Positions 62,165-64,000 of a stretch of DNA of 64,000 bases are shown here, piece after piece (position 1 is the first letter of the stretch; the number at the start of each line of letters is the position of its first letter). The notes beneath the pieces are model-generated. The model had not been told where the DNA came from. It saw nothing but the letters and a program-made list of their open reading frames with translations, and did not search any database. Source of the DNA: Luteibacter sp. Sphag1AF (GTDB lineage: Bacteria > Pseudomonadota > Gammaproteobacteria > Xanthomonadales > Rhodanobacteraceae); the NCBI RefSeq assembly GCF_014192715.1, contig NZ_JACHYH010000001.1:310001-374000 (forward strand), read 5' to 3'. Position numbers and translations under genes: made by a program.

Positions 62165-63394
62165 ATGCAGAACACGACCTCGATGGCGTCGGCGCCCCTG
62201 ATTGCACTGGTTGCCGGAGAAGACTCCGGTGACCAGCTCGGCGCCGATCTGATCCTCGCCCTGCGGCGTCGCTACCCCGATGCCCGCTTTGTCGGTATTG
62301 GCGGCGCCCGCATGCTCGCTCAGGGCTTTGAATCCTGGTACGACATCCGCGAGCTTTCCGTCATGGGCTTTGCCGAAGTGCTGCGGCATCTGCCGCGACT
62401 GCTTCGTCTGCGCAAGGATGTGACCGCACAGTTGCTCGCAGCACGCCCGGATATCGTGGTGGGCATCGACGCTCCGGACTTCAATCTGGGCGTGGAGCGC
62501 AAGCTCAAAGCCGCTGGCCTGCGCACGGTGCATTACGTCAGCCCCTCGGTCTGGGCATGGCGTGAAAAACGCGCTGAGAAAATCGGCCAGTCCGCCGACC
62601 GCGTGCTGTGCCTCTTTCCGATGGAACCGCCCATCTATCAGAAGCATGGCGTCGATGCCCGCTTCGTGGGTCACCCGCTGGCCGACCGTTTCCCGCTGGT
62701 TGCCGACCGGGCTGCCGCGCGCGATGCGCTTGGCCTGCCTCAGGATGCGCCGGTGCTTGCCGTGCTGCCCGGCAGTCGTCCCAGCGAAATTGACCGGCTG
62801 GGCACCATTTTTCTCGATGCGGCTGCCCGCGTTGCGGCATCCATGCCGCAGGTCCGCATCGTGGTGCCGGCCGCCAATCCGGCGGTACATGCTCGCCTGA
62901 CGCAGTTGCTGTCGTCGTTCGCCGTTCCGGGTGCTACCGCGCCGCTGCTGGTAGACGGCCATTCGCACGAAGCCATGCTGGCTGCCGACACGGTGCTGCT
63001 GGCTTCGGGCACTGCCACGCTGGAAGCCATGCTGGCCAAGCGGCCCATGGTGGTGGGCTACCGCGTGGCGCCCACCAGCTATCGCATCGCGCGTGCGCTG
63101 AAAATGCTGAAGACCGACGTCTACGCGCTGCCCAACATCCTGGCGCGCGCCTGCGGGCTCGGCAATCGCCTGCTCGCCCCCGAATTCATGCAGGACGACT
63201 GCACGGCAGACAATCTCGCCCGCGCCACGCTGGACCTGCTGGGCGACAGCGAGCGCCGTGGCGGTATCGTTGCCGCGTTCGAATATCTGCATCAGGCACT
63301 GCGCGGCGGCCTGGAAGGACATGCCGCGGACCACGCCGCAGAAGCCATCGCCGAACTGATCCCTTCGCTTCCCAGCGAAGTCACCACGCGCTGA
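62165..63394 (+). CDS. lpxB: lipid A disaccharide synthase
   Basis: A 409-residue GT19 glycosyltransferase that joins UDP-2,3-diacylglucosamine to lipid [42 protein letters not shown] and [17 protein letters not shown] are family motifs, as are [10 protein letters not shown] and [21 protein letters not shown] precedes the ATG at 62165. It follows lpxA by 58 bp. Confidence 0.97.
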   Translation: MQNTTSMASAPLIALVAGEDSGDQLGADLILALRRRYPDARFVGIGGARMLAQGFESWYDIRELSVMGFAEVLRHLPRLLRLRKDVTAQLLAARPDIVVGIDAPDFNLGVERKLKAAGLRTVHYVSPSVWAWREKRAEKIGQSADRVLCLFPMEPPIYQKHGVDARFVGHPLADRFPLVADRAAARDALGLPQDAPVLAVLPGSRPSEIDRLGTIFLDAAARVAASMPQVRIVVPAANPAVHARLTQLLSSFAVPGATAPLLVDGHSHEAMLAADTVLLASGTATLEAMLAKRPMVVGYRVAPTSYRIARALKMLKTDVYALPNILARACGLGNRLLAPEFMQDDCTADNLARATLDLLGDSERRGGIVAAFEYLHQALRGGLEGHAADHAAEAIAELIPSLPSEVTTR

Positions 63395-63408
63395 CCGGGT
63401 CACCTGCC

Positions 63409-64000
63409 ATGCCGCGCAAACGCAACGTCAGCTCCCGCCTTGAACCTGGCCTCATCGTCGCAGGTGTGGACGAAGCTGGCCGCGGGCCGCTGGCAGGCCC
63501 CGTCGTGGTGGCAGCCGTCATTCTGGACCCTGCGCGTGCCATTCGCGGATTGAACGACTCCAAGCAGTTGAACGAAAGCGTCCGCGAAAAGCTCTTCGAC
63601 CGCATCATCGAACGTGCCCTCGCGTTCACCGTGGTATTCGTCGAGCGCGACGAGATCGACCGCATCAACATCTTCCAGGCCACGATGACCGGCATGACGC
63701 GCTCGCTGATGGGGCTGTCTGTCGCGCCGCAGGTAGCGCTGATCGACGGCAATCGCCTGCCGAAGACACTGCCCTGCCAGGCCCATGCCGTGATTGGCGG
63801 CGATGCCACCGAGCCGGCCATCAGCGCCGCATCCATCCTGGCCAAGGTCAGCCGCGACCGGCACATGCATGAACTGGACGCCCGTTATCCCGGTTACGGC
63901 TTTGCCCGTCACAAGGGTTACGGCGTACCCGAACACCTGGATGCCCTGGAACGACTGGGCCCGTGCGATGCGCACCGGCGCAGTTTCGCGCCTGTGCGCC
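63409..64000 (+). CDS. rnhB: ribonuclease HII (3' end beyond the window)
   Basis: The first 197 residues of a type 2 RNase H that removes ribonucleotides and RNA-DNA hybrids. [17 protein letters not shown] bears the catalytic Asp-Glu pair, with [13 protein letters not shown] and [10 protein letters not shown] following, then [13 protein letters not shown] and [13 protein letters not shown]. The ATG at 63409 lies 14 bases after lpxB. The frame is still open at the window edge, so only a few residues are likely missing. Confidence 0.96.
   Translation, partial: MPRKRNVSSRLEPGLIVAGVDEAGRGPLAGPVVVAAVILDPARAIRGLNDSKQLNESVREKLFDRIIERALAFTVVFVERDEIDRINIFQATMTGMTRSLMGLSVAPQVALIDGNRLPKTLPCQAHAVIGGDATEPAISAASILAKVSRDRHMHELDARYPGYGFARHKGYGVPEHLDALERLGPCDAHRRSFAPVR

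Overview
The window is a stretch of high-GC, gene-dense chromosome from a flagellated Gram-negative bacterium. I infer the order Lysobacterales (Xanthomonadales), most likely a Rhodanobacteraceae member such as a Luteibacter- or Dyella-like organism. The grounds are the fused aspartate kinase/diaminopimelate decarboxylase, the MurL-MurD2 pair characterised in Xanthomonas, the AmgK-MurU recycling pair, and the gene order. I see no CRISPR array, prophage, insertion sequence, rRNA or tRNA. The first gene (an Oar-like TonB receptor) and the last (rnhB) are cut by the window edges.

Positions 1-6.9 kb hold the receptor tail with a strong terminator, a lone UDP-GlcNAc dehydrogenase (tviB-like), a three-gene operon (Tat-exported FAD amine oxidase, secreted cytochrome c, signal-peptide-bearing RidA), and the divergent amgK-murU cell-wall recycling pair. 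From 6.7 to 12 kb lie motAB, a divergent histidine kinase/receiver pair and three small unknown genes, with spacers rich in inverted repeats. From 12 to 16.7 kb is tgt with yajC-secD-secF. At 16.9-18.4 kb a FliK-like gene and an FhlB-like gene follow a near-consensus sigma-28 promoter. At 18.4-23.7 kb is the lysAC-murL-murD2 operon.

From 23.8 to 34.4 kb lies a more accessory stretch: an APC permease, a two-subunit molybdenum hydroxylase whose expected catalytic Glu appears replaced, a methyltransferase, an intracellular PHA depolymerase, an aldo/keto reductase with a divergent LysR regulator, an ion-transporter-family permease and a GSGD-repeat secreted protein. From 34.5 to 43.3 kb come a His/Gly-rich secreted protein, the overlapping gspN-IMPase-nudE-cysQ-mazG operon, bioA, a Nudix hydrolase, a phosphodiester-glycosidase-like protein and an unrecognised 515-residue secreted protein.

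From 43.4 to 64 kb is core biology: glnD-dapD-yffB-dapE with map upstream, then the classic rpsB-tsf-pyrH-frr-uppS-cdsA-dxr-rseP-bamA-lpxD-fabZ-lpxA-lpxB-rnhB series. No skp gene lies between bamA and lpxD. A rho-independent terminator occupies that junction.

Cell envelope construction is the unifying theme: muropeptide recycling, an L-Glu route to the peptidoglycan stem, DAP supply, undecaprenyl and lipid A synthesis, and outer-membrane assembly. The parts most worth following up are the predicted periplasmic amine-oxidation module, the altered molybdenum hydroxylase, the possible pore-forming secreted protein, and three genes with apparent leaderless promoters. Promoter, hairpin and residue calls were made by eye. 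Family assignments come from recognised motifs and remembered homologues, not from searches.
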